Part shown: piece by piece, positions 44,577-53,452 of the stretch
How positions within the stretch are numbered: the first letter of the stretch is position 1
How the letters are laid out: every line of letters begins with the position of its first letter
NCBI RefSeq assembly: GCF_000719775.1
Contig: NZ_JOHR01000004.1
Location: 124,001 to 188,000, forward strand
Reading direction: 5' to 3'
Source: Streptomyces sp. NRRL F-5135
GTDB taxonomy: Bacteria; Actinomycetota; Actinomycetes; Streptomycetales; Streptomycetaceae
Length of the DNA stretch: 64,000 bases
Translations under genes and position numbers: made by a program
Notes under the pieces: generated by a model
Database searches by the model: none
Seen by the model: only the letters and a program-made list of their open reading frames with translations
What the model was told of the DNA's origin: nothing

Positions 44577-45592
44577 CGTCACCGAACGCGTTCCCGCTGG
44601 GAAAGGACGACGGCCGGGGCGACGGACGGGACAACAGACGGGACGACGGCCAGAACGACCGGCAGGACCCGGCGAAGGACTGCGGAAGCGGCGTCGGGCG
44701 GCGCGCCGGGCGAGGCGACCGGCCGGACCGACACGCCGCCGAGGACCCGTACACGCCCTCGGCGCGCCGGATCGAGCGCGAACGGTACAAACGCGCCCGG
44801 GCCCGCCGCGCCACGGCGATCGCCGCCCTCTCCACCCTGGTGACGGGCCTCGTCCTCGTCCTCCTCGTCACCGGCTCGCCCGGCTGGCAGCGCACCCGGG
44901 AGACGTTCCTGAGCGCCGAGTACGCCCGGATGGCGCTGCCCAAGGTCCTGGAAGGGCTGCTGCTCAACCTGCGCCTGCTGGCGGTGTGCGGCCTGTGCGT
45001 CCTGGTGCTCGGACTGTTGCTGGCCGTCGCCCGCACCCTGCGCGGCCCGGTCTTCTTCCCCCTGCGGGCGCTGGCCGTCGCCTACACCGACTTCTTCCGC
45101 GGACTGCCGCTGATCATCTGCCTGCTGATGGTGGTCTTCGGCGTACCGGCGCTGCGGCTCCAAGGCGTCACCACCGACCCGGTGCTGCTCGGCGGGACGG
45201 CCCTCGTGCTGACGTACTCCGCCTACGTCGCCGAGGTGTTCCGGGCCGGTATCGAGTCCGTGCACCCCTCCCAGCGGGCGGCGGCCCGCTCGCTGGGGCT
45301 CTCCCGTGCCAAGACCCTGCGGTACGTGGTGCTGCCGCAGGCCGTCCGGCGGGTGATTCCACCGCTCCTCAACGACCTGGTCTCGCTCCAGAAGGACACC
45401 GGCCTCGTCTCGATCGCCGGTGCGGTCGACGCCGTGTACGCGGCACAGATCATCGCCGGGAAACACTTCAACTACACGCCGTACGTGGTGGCGGGCCTCG
45501 TCTTCGTCGCGCTGACCATCCCGATGACCCGCTTCACCGACTGGGTCACGACCCGCACGGAGCGCCGGCGCGCACAGGGAGGAACGGTATGA
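44573..45592 (+). CDS. Polar amino acid ABC transporter permease
   Basis: 339 residues. The first 75 are an unusually long, charged and low-complexity cytoplasmic tail (many Asp, Arg and Gly). The rest is a HisM-type permease with five helices and the EAA loop AARSLGLSRAKTLRYVVLPQAVRRVIPPLLN. It couples to the GlnQ-like ATPase encoded next (ATGA overlap). Confidence 0.9.
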   Translation: MTSPNAFPLGKDDGRGDGRDNRRDDGQNDRQDPAKDCGSGVGRRAGRGDRPDRHAAEDPYTPSARRIERERYKRARARRATAIAALSTLVTGLVLVLLVTGSPGWQRTRETFLSAEYARMALPKVLEGLLLNLRLLAVCGLCVLVLGLLLAVARTLRGPVFFPLRALAVAYTDFFRGLPLIICLLMVVFGVPALRLQGVTTDPVLLGGTALVLTYSAYVAEVFRAGIESVHPSQRAAARSLGLSRAKTLRYVVLPQAVRRVIPPLLNDLVSLQKDTGLVSIAGAVDAVYAAQIIAGKHFNYTPYVVAGLVFVALTIPMTRFTDWVTTRTERRRAQGGTV

Positions 45593-46407
45593 CGGGCGAT
45601 CAGGATCCGGTGCTGCGACTGGAGTCCGTACGCAAGACCTTCGGCGGCACCCGCCCGGGTCGCCGGGCCGGCCGGGGTGGCGGGGCCGGCGGAGCCGACG
45701 GCGGTGGCCGGGTCGTCCTGCGGGACGTCTCGCTCGACGTGCCCCCGCACACCGTGACGGCGCTGATCGGCGCGTCCGGCTCGGGCAAGTCGACCCTGCT
45801 GCGCTGCGCCAACCTGCTGGAGGAGGTCGACGACGGCGCGATCTTCCTGGACGGCGAGGAGATCACCGCCCCGGGGGTCGATCCGGACGCGGTGCGCCGC
45901 CGTATCGGCGTGGTGTTCCAGTCGTACAACCTCTTCCCGCACATGACGGTGCTGGAGAACGCCGCTCTCGCGCCGCGCCGCGTGCTCGGCCTCCCGCGCG
46001 CGGAGGCCGAGGACCGGGCGCGGGAGCTGCTGGCACGCCTCGGCCTCGGCGACCGGTCGGGGGAGTACCCCGACCGGCTCAGCGGCGGACAGCAGCAGCG
46101 GGCGGCGATCGTCCGGGCCCTGGCCGTACGGCCCCGGCTGCTGCTCCTGGACGAGATCACCGCGGCGCTCGACCCCGAACTGGTCGGTGAGGTGCTCTCG
46201 GTCGTACGGGACCTCAAGGAGGACGGCATGACGATGGTGCTGGCCACCCACGAGATGGGCTTCGCCCGGGAGATCGCCGATCAGGTGTGCTTCCTGGACG
46301 GCGGCGTGGTACTGGAGCGAGGCACGCCGGCACGGGTCTTCGGTGAACCGCGGCACGAGCGGACGCGGCGCTTCCTGCGCCGGATCGTGGCGGCGGGTCG
46401 GCTCTGA
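45589..46407 (+). CDS. Polar amino acid ABC transporter ATP-binding protein (GlnQ-like)
   Basis: 272 residues with Walker A GASGSGKST, Q-loop VFQSYNLFPHMT, signature LSGGQQQRAAI, Walker B LLLLDEITAALD and switch His in ATHEMGFA. An insertion of about 22 Gly/Arg residues between the first two beta strands (after RKTFGGTR) is not in typical GlnQ proteins and looks like expanded GC-rich DNA. Third gene of the transporter operon. Confidence 0.9.
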   Translation: MTGDQDPVLRLESVRKTFGGTRPGRRAGRGGGAGGADGGGRVVLRDVSLDVPPHTVTALIGASGSGKSTLLRCANLLEEVDDGAIFLDGEEITAPGVDPDAVRRRIGVVFQSYNLFPHMTVLENAALAPRRVLGLPRAEAEDRARELLARLGLGDRSGEYPDRLSGGQQQRAAIVRALAVRPRLLLLDEITAALDPELVGEVLSVVRDLKEDGMTMVLATHEMGFAREIADQVCFLDGGVVLERGTPARVFGEPRHERTRRFLRRIVAAGRL

Positions 46408-46426
46408 GCGGGCCGGCCTCCAAGGG

Positions 46427-47359
46427 TCAGACCGGGCCGAGGATCCCCGGCAGCGTCACATCCGCGCCCGACGACAGCGGGGCGTCGCAGGTGCGGCGGT
46501 GCAGACGGTCCATGTCGTCCGGGCGGAAGGCGGCCTGGAAGGCCGGGTGGCCGTACAGCCGTCGTACGTAGGCCCACAGTCGCTCGTACCGGCCGATGTC
46601 CTGTGCGGTTCCGGCGTCCAGGTGGAGCCGCTGCACGCCGTCGAGGTGCACCAGCGCCACCCAGACGTCCACGTCCGCGGCCGTGAGGTGGTCGCCCACC
46701 GCGTAGGGTCCCCGCGTCAGCCGTGCTTCGAGCAGGTCCAGCGCCGCGAGCAGCGTCCGGCGGGCCTCGTCCCGGCCCGGTCGCGCGGCCGCCGCGCACG
46801 CCCGCTGGGCCGCCCGCGTGACGTCCTCGTCGAGCAGCGCACGGACGGTCTCGATCTCCGTCAGGAGGGCGGGGGGACGCAGGTCCGCGACCCGGCCGGT
46901 ACGGTCGTGGTCGCGGTCGCCGACCTGGTCGACGAGGTCGCGCAGGATGTCGGAGGTGTGGTTGCTGACGACGCGTCCGCTCCACCGGTCGCACAGCGCG
47001 GGCACGGTCAGCGGACCGTCGTAGTGGTGCCGGGTGGCCTCGTACGCCCGGCGCAGCCCGGCGAGCGGACCGGGGGCGTCGGCCTCGGCGGGCAGCGTGA
47101 GGACCGTGGTGGTGACCGCGTCCCCGAGCCCGAGCAGGCCGAGGGTGAGCGCGACACGCAGCGAGCGCGGACAGCCGGCCGAGAGATACAGGTGGTAGCG
47201 GCGCGGCGCCGGGTAGAACCCGCCGGCCCGGTCGTCCCCGATCCGGCTGCGGAAGGGGACGGAGGCGGGAGTGGGGCGGGCGGAAGGTGTCGTGTGCGGA
47301 CAGGGCGGGGCCGGCGTGCGCGGGTGCGTGGCGGTCCTGGGCGCGGTGGTCGGGGGCAT
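46427..47359 (-). CDS. Glutathionyl-hydroquinone reductase/ECM4-like transferase
   Basis: 310 residues from the ATG at 47359 (GGAGAG upstream). Xi-class GST layout: RYHLYLSAGCPRSLR holds the CP of the CPWAHR active site (here CPRS), then an all-alpha domain with GPYAVGDHLTAADVDVWVALVHLDGV and WAYVRRLYGHPAFQAAF. The family reduces glutathionyl-hydroquinones; since actinomycetes use mycothiol, the thiol here is probably different. Changed active-site neighbours (PR for PW) suggest divergent activity. Confidence 0.85.
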   Translation of the reverse strand: MPPTTAPRTATHPRTPAPPCPHTTPSARPTPASVPFRSRIGDDRAGGFYPAPRRYHLYLSAGCPRSLRVALTLGLLGLGDAVTTTVLTLPAEADAPGPLAGLRRAYEATRHHYDGPLTVPALCDRWSGRVVSNHTSDILRDLVDQVGDRDHDRTGRVADLRPPALLTEIETVRALLDEDVTRAAQRACAAAARPGRDEARRTLLAALDLLEARLTRGPYAVGDHLTAADVDVWVALVHLDGVQRLHLDAGTAQDIGRYERLWAYVRRLYGHPAFQAAFRPDDMDRLHRRTCDAPLSSGADVTLPGILGPV

Positions 47360-47525
47360 GGCTCTCCAAGAGGTGGTGGAGGGGCCCCGGTGGCAAACGG
47401 CGGCACCGGTGGGCGGACGGGGAGGGGCCCCGGGGGCGGGCAGGCCGAAGCGGGCCCCGTGGGCAGTGGCTGATCGGTGGCCCGGCAACCACCGGTCCTT
47501 CGCGGACGTGTGGCCGGGGACGTCC

Positions 47526-47588
47526 CTAACGGGCGGAAGCGCAGGCGCTGCTGACGCGCAGCAGGTCGATGTGCAGACGCCGCGTCAG
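47526..47588 (-). CDS. Possible leader peptide upstream of the thiol-transferase gene
   Basis: Twenty codons reading LTRRLHIDLLRVSSAC...R then TAG match the widespread short actinobacterial leader peptides of pattern TRRLHxDLxRVxSAxC, which end in a Cys codon and precede sulfur or thiol genes. It lies 167 bases upstream of the transferase, in the same direction. The only possible start is CTG at 47588 and no ribosome site is visible, so it may be decayed. Confidence 0.4.
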   Translation of the reverse strand: MTRRLHIDLLRVSSACASAR

Positions 47589-47966
47589 AAGGAGGGAACG
47601 GGGCGCGCGAGAGCGCCCGTGACACCGTGTCGCGTCCGCTCTTCCGCCGGCACTCCTGGGCATCTCACCGGTCCCACCGTCGGGGGCTCGCGGGACGCGA
47701 GACCGAGCTTGTCCCGCCACTCCGGCGGGGCCTGGTCGTCACCCGGGGCACCCCGTCGCGGTGGAAGGGTTGCCCGTCAGCGGGCCGGGGCCGATGACCC
47801 GCACGAGCGGAAAACTCCTGCACGGCGGGCGCTGACAATCGTGACCGTCCACAACAGTCTGATCGCGCTCCGCGAGACCGTCAAGGGAGACGTCGGCGCC
47901 CGACGGGGGCGTGCGTCCGGCGCGGCGCTTCCATGACCGGGACCGTGCCGTCAGGGAACAGCGAGG

Positions 47967-47995
47967 TTGTCGGGACAGACCGGTCTACCTAGTAT
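47967..47995 (+). promoter_or_regulatory. Promoter with TetR-type palindrome
   Basis: TTGTCG (47967-47972), 17-base spacer and TAGTAT (47990-47995) make a sigma-70-like promoter. The perfect palindrome AGACCGGTCT (47977-47986) sits between the two boxes, an arrangement typical of TetR autorepression. The TetR gene starts 66 bases downstream. Confidence 0.55.
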
Positions 47996-48060
47996 GGCGC
48001 GGAGGCGGAGGGCCGGACACGGACGTACGGGGCAGGACGGACGCACGGGACAGGAGGGTC

Positions 48061-48678
48061 ATGACGGAGACCGGTGCGGCACCCGCGCAGCCGACCCGGC
48101 GGGGCGGCGCGCGTGCGCGGCTGCTCGCCGCCGCGGCACGCCGTTTCTACGCGGACGGGGTGACGGCCACGGGGATCGACACGATCACCGCCGAGGCCGG
48201 CGTCGCGAAGATGAGCCTCTACAACAACTTCTCCTCGAAGGCCGAACTCGTCAGGGCCTACCTCGAGGAAAGGCACGACGAGTGGCTGGAACTGTACCGG
48301 CGACGGCTGGACCGGGCCGACGGCCCCCGCGCGAGGGTGCTCGCCGTCTTCGACGCGTACGCCGACCACGCGGCGCTCGCGTACGAGCACGGCTTCCGGG
48401 GCTGCGGGCTGCTCAACGCGGCCGCCGAACTGCCGGCCGGCGACCCGGGGCGGGACGCGGTGCGCCGCCACAAGGAAGAGGTCGAGGAACTGCTCGCCGG
48501 CCACCTGCGCGACCTGCGGCCCGACCGGCGCGCCGAGACCGGCGCGATCGCGGAGCACCTGTCGTTCCTGCTGGAAGGAGCGGTGGCTCGGGCCGGTCTC
48601 GAGGGGGACGGGTCCCGCCTGCGGCGGGCGCGGGCGCTGGCCGCCTCCGTGGTGGACGCCTGGGCCGGGACCCGGTGA
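48061..48678 (+). CDS. TetR family regulator of a DMT exporter
   Basis: 205 residues; ATG after GGAGGGT. N-terminal HTH (GVTATGIDTITAEAGVAKMSLYNNFSSKAELVRAYL), with the SLYNNF recognition helix usual in this subfamily. Its stop overlaps the GTG of the exporter, so the two are coupled. Probably represses its own operon through the palindrome upstream. Confidence 0.88.
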   Translation: MTETGAAPAQPTRRGGARARLLAAAARRFYADGVTATGIDTITAEAGVAKMSLYNNFSSKAELVRAYLEERHDEWLELYRRRLDRADGPRARVLAVFDAYADHAALAYEHGFRGCGLLNAAAELPAGDPGRDAVRRHKEEVEELLAGHLRDLRPDRRAETGAIAEHLSFLLEGAVARAGLEGDGSRLRRARALAASVVDAWAGTR

Positions 48679-49718
48679 CCGGGGCGGGGACGGGCCCGTC
48701 GCGCGGCGGCGGAGCGGGCGCCGTGTGCGTGCTCGCGGCCTCGGTGCTGTGGGGCACCACCGGCACCGCGGCCACCTTCGCCCCGGCCGTCGGCCCGCTC
48801 GCGATCGGGGCCGTGGCGATGGGGCTGGGCGGACTGCTCCAGGCCGTCACCGCCGCCCGGCCGATCGCGCGCGACCGGGCCGCCCTGCGCGCGCGGCGCG
48901 GCCTCGTCCTGCTCGGCGCGGTGGCGGTGGCGGTCTACCCCCTCGCGTTCTACACCTCCATGCGGCTGGCCGGGGTCGCGGTGGGGACGGTCGTGTCGAT
49001 CGGCTCCGCCCCGCCGGCCGCCGCGCTGGTCGAACGCCTCGTGGACCGCCGTCGGCTGACGGGCCGTTGGGCCGCCGGTGCCGGGCTCGGCCTGCTCGGC
49101 GTCGTCCTGCTGTGCGCCGCCGAGGCCGCCCGGGCGCACCCGGGCGCGGGGTCCGGGTCCGGCGCGGCGACCGTCCTCGGGGTGGGCCTCGGCCTGGTCG
49201 CCGGTGTCACCTACGCGGTCTACTCCTGGGCGGCGCACCGTCTCATCAGCGGGGGTACGGCGTCCCGCGCCGCGATGGGCGCGGTCTTCGGGCTGGGCGG
49301 CCTGCTGCTCCTGCCGGTCCTGGTGGTCACCGGCGCACCGCTGCTGGCGTCCTGGTCCCATGCCGCCGTCGGCGCGTACATGGCCCTGGTGCCCATGTTC
49401 GCGGGATACGTCCTGTTCGGCTGGGGGCTGGCGCGGGTGACCGCGACCACCGCGACGACGCTGTCGCTCCTGGAACCCGCCGTCGCCGCCGTCCTCGCCG
49501 TCGTGGTCGTCGGGGAGCGCCTGCCCGCGCTGGGCTGGGCCGGAGTCGCTCTCGTCGTCGGCTGCCTCGCCGTCCTGACCGCCCCCGCGCGGCCGGTACG
49601 CCGCCCCGCCCGCGCCGTACGCCCCTCGCGTGGGGCATCGCCCCTTCCCTCCGTGCGACCGGTGAACGGCGACGTCGGCCCGGCGCCGGTGGCATCGGGC
49701 CGGGAACCGCCGGAATAG
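48675..49718 (+). CDS. EamA/DMT superfamily transporter
   Basis: 347 residues with ten hydrophobic helices in two EamA repeats (VLAASVLWGTTGTAATFAP; AGVTYAVYSWAAHRLISGG) and the typical end LSLLEPAVAAVLAVVVVGERLPALGWAGVALVV. Family members export amino acids, drugs or metabolites. The GTG at 48675 overlaps the TetR stop. A Pro/Arg-rich tail of 50 residues is cytoplasmic. Confidence 0.88.
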   Translation: MTGAGTGPSRGGGAGAVCVLAASVLWGTTGTAATFAPAVGPLAIGAVAMGLGGLLQAVTAARPIARDRAALRARRGLVLLGAVAVAVYPLAFYTSMRLAGVAVGTVVSIGSAPPAAALVERLVDRRRLTGRWAAGAGLGLLGVVLLCAAEAARAHPGAGSGSGAATVLGVGLGLVAGVTYAVYSWAAHRLISGGTASRAAMGAVFGLGGLLLLPVLVVTGAPLLASWSHAAVGAYMALVPMFAGYVLFGWGLARVTATTATTLSLLEPAVAAVLAVVVVGERLPALGWAGVALVVGCLAVLTAPARPVRRPARAVRPSRGASPLPSVRPVNGDVGPAPVASGREPPE

Positions 49719-49818
49719 GTCATTCCACCTCTTGCCCTCCGCCTCTTACGCTCCGCGCGTTTTCGAGGTGGACTGGAAGAGGAAGCCCGACAGCTCGGCC
49801 TCGGGAGAGGAGGCGGGC

Positions 49819-51156
49819 ATGCGTTTCTCCGACCGCACCGCCGCCGGGAGGCGGCTCGCCGACGAAGTGAGGCGGCTGCGCCTCGACGATCCCGTCGTCC
49901 TGGGACTGCCGCGCGGCGGCGTACCGGTGGCCTACGAGGTGGCCCGGGCCCTCGACGCGCCCCTGGACGTGATCGTGGTCCGCAAACTCGGCGTGCCGGC
50001 CCGGCCGGAACTCGGATTCGGCGCCATCGGCGAGGGCGGCGTCAGCATCCTGAACGAGAGCGTGGTCATGGCCGCCCGCGTAGGCGCCCGCGAGCGCACC
50101 GCGGTGGAGCGGGCGGAGCGGGCCGCGCTGGAACGGCGCCTCGAGCACTACCGGGGCGAGCGCCCCGCAGTGGAACTCGTCGGCCGGACGGCGCTGATCG
50201 TGGACGACGGGATCGCCACCGGTTCCACCGCGTCCGCCGCCTGCCAGGTGGCGCGGGCGCGGGGCGCGGACCGGGTGGTGCTGGCCGTGCCGGTGGCACC
50301 GCCCGAGGCGCTGGCCGCCCTGGACCGGGAGACCGACGCGCTGGTCTGCCTGTCCTCGCCCGACCGGCTGGGCTCGGTCGGACAGTGGTACGACGACTTC
50401 TCGCAGACCGATGACGCGGAGGTCGCCCAGCTGCTGGCCGAGAACGCGCGGACCGTGGGTCACGGCGCGCGCCGTGACCCGCCCGCCGTCGACACGGATG
50501 TCACCATCGGCGCCGGATGGGTCGGCCTCCCCGGACACCTGGTCCTGCCGTACGGGGCGCCGGGCGTCGTGGTCTTCGCCCACGGCAGCGGCAGCAGCCG
50601 GCACAGCCCGCGCAACCAGGCGGTGGCCACGGAGCTGAACCGGGCCGGTCTCGGCACCCTGCTGTTCGACCTGCTGACCCCCGACGAGGCGTTCGACCGC
50701 GGCAACGTCTTCGACATCCGGCTGCTGGCCGAGCGGCTGGGCCGGGCCACCGCGTGGCTCCGCCGCGAGCACCCGGTCCCGGTCTGCTACTTCGGTGCCA
50801 GTACCGGCGCGGCGGCCGCGCTCACGGCCGCCGCGGGGCCGGCCGCGGAGATCGCGGCCGTGGTCAGCCGGGGCGGCCGGCCCGATCTCGCGGGAGAGCA
50901 CCTGGCCGCCGTCCGCGCGCCCACCCTGCTCGTCGTGGGCAGCGCCGACCTCCAGGTCGTGGAGCTGAACCGGTCGGCGGCCGAGCGGCTGCGCTGCGAG
51001 CACCGGCTGGCGCTGGTCCCCGGGGCCACCCACCTGTTCGAGGAGCCCGGGGCGATCGAGGCGGTGGGGGAACTGGCCCGTGGCTGGTTCCTGGACCACC
51101 TGCCCCCGTCCGGCACGGTGGACCGCGGGGAGATCCGGTACGACCGCTCGGTCTGA
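49819..51156 (+). CDS. Phosphoribosyltransferase - alpha/beta hydrolase fusion
   Basis: 445 residues from the ATG at 49819 (GAGAGGAGG upstream). Residues 1-215 are a PRTase fold: VLGLPRGGVPVAYEVARAL, the PRPP loop ALIVDDGIATGSTASAAC. Residues 225-430 are a dienelactone-hydrolase-like alpha/beta hydrolase: VVVFAHGSGSSRHSPRN, nucleophile elbow YFGASTGAAAAL, LLVVGSAD and PGATHLFEEPGAI. Such fused proteins occur in actinobacteria and related stress islands, but their reaction is unknown. Confidence 0.87.
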   Translation: MRFSDRTAAGRRLADEVRRLRLDDPVVLGLPRGGVPVAYEVARALDAPLDVIVVRKLGVPARPELGFGAIGEGGVSILNESVVMAARVGARERTAVERAERAALERRLEHYRGERPAVELVGRTALIVDDGIATGSTASAACQVARARGADRVVLAVPVAPPEALAALDRETDALVCLSSPDRLGSVGQWYDDFSQTDDAEVAQLLAENARTVGHGARRDPPAVDTDVTIGAGWVGLPGHLVLPYGAPGVVVFAHGSGSSRHSPRNQAVATELNRAGLGTLLFDLLTPDEAFDRGNVFDIRLLAERLGRATAWLRREHPVPVCYFGASTGAAAALTAAAGPAAEIAAVVSRGGRPDLAGEHLAAVRAPTLLVVGSADLQVVELNRSAAERLRCEHRLALVPGATHLFEEPGAIEAVGELARGWFLDHLPPSGTVDRGEIRYDRSV

Positions 51157-51248
51157 CCGGCCCGCGTTCCGGAGCCCGTCCGGGCCGGCGGAAAAGTGGA
51201 AGGATGAGAAGAGAGTCCCTGAAGAGCGTCCCTTTTGGGGAGGCAGTC

Positions 51249-51515
51249 ATGCAGTCCAAGCAGTGGAACGCGCAGATCGACATCACGGAGGACGGCGACG
51301 AGACGCGGGCCCGTGCCGTCCTGAACACCGGGGAGACGTCCCACGTCGTGGGCAGGGGCGTCGCGCGCCGCAACCCCGTCGACCGTACGGTTCCCGAGAT
51401 CGGCGACGAGCTCGCCGCCAGCCGGGCCCTGGAGGACCTCGCCATCCGCCTGCACGACGTCGCCTCCGACGACATCGTGCAGCTCGCGGGGCCCGCCGAC
51501 ACCGCCCTCAGATGA
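51249..51515 (+). CDS. DUF1876 family small protein
   Basis: 88 residues, full family length: KQWNAQIDITEDGDETRARAVLNTGE, VGRGVARRNPVDRTVPEIGDELAASRAL. DUF1876 proteins have a dsRBD-like alpha/beta fold and are common, often multicopy and stress-linked in actinobacteria; no activity is established. GGGAGG precedes the ATG. It follows the PRTase-hydrolase gene, a typical stress-island neighbourhood together with the Rv1733c-like gene. Confidence 0.88.
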   Translation: MQSKQWNAQIDITEDGDETRARAVLNTGETSHVVGRGVARRNPVDRTVPEIGDELAASRALEDLAIRLHDVASDDIVQLAGPADTALR

Positions 51516-51550
51516 CCGGCGACCCGGGCCCGGCGGTCAGCGGCCTCCGC

Positions 51551-51622
51551 GGCCGGTGACGGGGCCCGGCGCCGGGCTCGGCGGCAGGCCGGTGACGGGG
51601 CCCGGCGCCGGGCTCGGCGGCA
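51551..51622. repeat. Perfect 36-base tandem duplication with nested palindromes
   Basis: Two identical 36-base units (51551-51586 and 51587-51622) lie between convergent genes. Each contains the palindrome GCCCGGCGCCGGGC (51564-51577 and 51600-51613), so the pair forms two strong hairpins that could act as a double bidirectional terminator. Confidence 0.8.
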
Positions 51623-51637
51623 GTGTGGCGGCCGGCG

Positions 51638-52279
51638 TCAGGCGCGGTGTGTCCAGTGGGGTTCGACCCGCGCCCACTCCTTCTCCCACCGCGCGCAGTC
51701 CCGGTGGTCCAGCGACCGGCGGACGGCGGCGCGGACACAGGCGGCGAGCCCGACCGCCCCGCCGGCGGCCGTCACTCCCGTGGCCACGCCCGAGAACAGC
51801 GTCACGGCCGGCCCGGGGCTCGACGGTGGCGTCACGACCTTCTCCGTCCTGTCGTCCACCCAGATCCGTACCTGCCGGCCCTTCCGCAGCCCCGCCGCGA
51901 CCGCGGCCGTACCGTGGTGCGTGCCGTCCGCCGCCGTCCAGCGGACCGGTGCGCCGGCGAGCGCGACGCCCGGCCCGGCGATCGGGGCGGACCCACCGGC
52001 GTCGCCGGTGAGGACCGCTGTCACCTGGTGCCGGTCCGCGCTCCGGCTCCGGGCCACAGCCTGGTAGTGGTCGTACGTCGCCGCCCCGGCGGCCCACCCC
52101 GCGGCCGGTACGCCGATCACCAGAGCGGCGGCGATCAACAGGTCCACCCAGATCCGCAGCCAGTCGGAGAGCCGCAGGAGCGGATTGGCCCGACGCCCGT
52201 ACGGCGACAGCTTCCCCAGTCGTCCCGCGCGGTGGTGCGGACGTGGCCTCGGATGCTGGTACGGGTGCGGCAATCTCAT
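51638..52279 (-). CDS. Rv1733c-like membrane protein
   Basis: 213 residues with two membrane segments (WVDLLIAAALVIGVPAAGWAAGAATY and VTLFSGVATGVTAAGGAVGLAACVRA) enclosing an extracellular beta-rich part (HQVTAVLTGD, APVRWTAADGTHHGTAAV, GLRKGRQVRIWVDDRTEKVV). This is the layout of the mycobacterial Rv1733c family, a dormancy-regulon protein of unknown function, common in Streptomyces. The ATG at 52279 is preferred; longer frames add low-complexity sequence. Confidence 0.82.
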   Translation of the reverse strand: MRLPHPYQHPRPRPHHRAGRLGKLSPYGRRANPLLRLSDWLRIWVDLLIAAALVIGVPAAGWAAGAATYDHYQAVARSRSADRHQVTAVLTGDAGGSAPIAGPGVALAGAPVRWTAADGTHHGTAAVAAGLRKGRQVRIWVDDRTEKVVTPPSSPGPAVTLFSGVATGVTAAGGAVGLAACVRAAVRRSLDHRDCARWEKEWARVEPHWTHRA

Positions 52280-52431
52280 GGTCCGTCCCGCCTTCCGGGA
52301 GCGCCCTGACCTCCCCCTACAGACCATGATGCCGCGCTTCGCGGGCCGAGGAACGTCGTCGTTCGAGCCGTGCGCGTCGTGCGCGTTGTTCGACGGACCG
52401 GCCGGCCGCACCGGCTCGGTACCGGGTCGGC

Positions 52432-53310
52432 TCACGCCCGCGTCAGCCCAGGTCGGCGGACGGCCGGTAGCGGTCTCCCGCGTGACGGAGAAGCGCGGTG
52501 TGGAGTCCGGCGGCGCGCGTGGCGGCCTCCGCCCTGCCCAGCGAATGGAGGTCGTATTCCAGGGCGCTCCCGGCGGCGGAGTTCCCGCGCGCCATCGCGG
52601 CGGGGACGCGCACGCTCGTCTCCCGCCGGAGCACCGCCCTCACACAGAGCGTGCTGCGGCGTGGGCCCCGGGCGAAGGTGAGGTGGGCGACGTCCTGCCA
52701 GGGGACGGTGAGTGTGCCCCGGCGGTGGGTGACGGACCCCGCCCCCCGCCGCGGACGCCGCGCGGGCGTCGGACACCAGCAGCGTGTGGGCGGCTCCGGC
52801 ACCGAACGCCCCCTGCCCGGTCGCCGCGTACACGAGCAGACAACCGAGCGAGAAGACGTCCGACGGCGGGCCCGCAGGCTCGCCCACGGCCTGTTCGGGC
52901 GACATGAAGCCCGGTGTGCCCATGATCGTTCCGACCGTGGTCAGCTGGGTCTCCCCGGTGGTGCCGAGGGCCTTGCCGATGCCGAAGTCGATGACCCTCG
53001 GACCGTCGTCGAGAAGCAGGACGTTGGACGGCTTGAGGTCGCGGTGCACCAGCCCGCCCTGGTGGAACGTGGCCAGCGCCTCGGCCAGCCCGGCACCGAG
53101 CCGCCGCGCCTCACTCGCGCTCAACGGACCCCTTTCCGTCACCCGTTCCGCGAGCGACGGGCCGTCGAGGTACTGGCAGGCGACCCAGGGGACGGTCGCG
53201 TCCGCGTCGGAGTCGACGATCGGCACCGACCAGAAGCCGCCCGCGCGCCGAGTCAGTTCGATCTCCCGCCGGAACCGGTCCCGGAAGCCGGGGTCGGCGG
53301 CGATCAGAGG
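52432..53310 (-). pseudogene. Ser/Thr kinase remnant joined to another gene fragment
   Basis: On the minus strand from about 53310 to 52770 the DNA encodes the middle of a kinase: FRDRFRREIELTRRAGGFWSVP, LVHRDLKPSNVLLLDDG, VIDFGIGKA and GTIMGTPGFMSPEQAV. The glycine loop and ATP lysine are missing upstream, where the sequence stops resembling a kinase. After GQGAFGAGAAHTLL the frame changes. From about 52745 to 52443 another frame encodes a PH-like end (GTLTVPWQDVAHLTFARG...TRAAGLHTALL) of a different protein. Both ends are therefore deletion junctions and no functional kinase is expected. Confidence 0.7.
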
Positions 53311-53452
53311 CCGTCGGGTGCGGCGCCACCCGGACGGAAGGCCGGTGCGGGACGCCAGGTCAGGCCCGCCAGGTCAGGGGCCGTCGGCTGGGGGCCGTCG
53401 GCCGGGGGTGCCGCCCGCCACCTCCGGCCGGGGGCGGGCGGCCCGGGGCGTC

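Larger units (their letters stand above)
47360..48060. other. 701-base intergenic region with a leader-peptide-like frame
   Basis: Divergent region between the transferase gene (minus) and the TetR-exporter operon (plus). It contains the leader-like 20-codon frame at 47526-47588 and, at the right end, a promoter with a TetR-type palindrome. Other frames here have no coding character; nothing else was recognised. Confidence 0.5.

Noticed and set aside
47271..47936. A 221-codon plus-strand frame in the long intergenic region
   Set aside because: No coding bias or domains, and it overlaps the opposite-strand transferase start.
51551..51622. CRISPR array
   Set aside because: Only two directly adjoining repeats without spacers; it is a tandem duplication.
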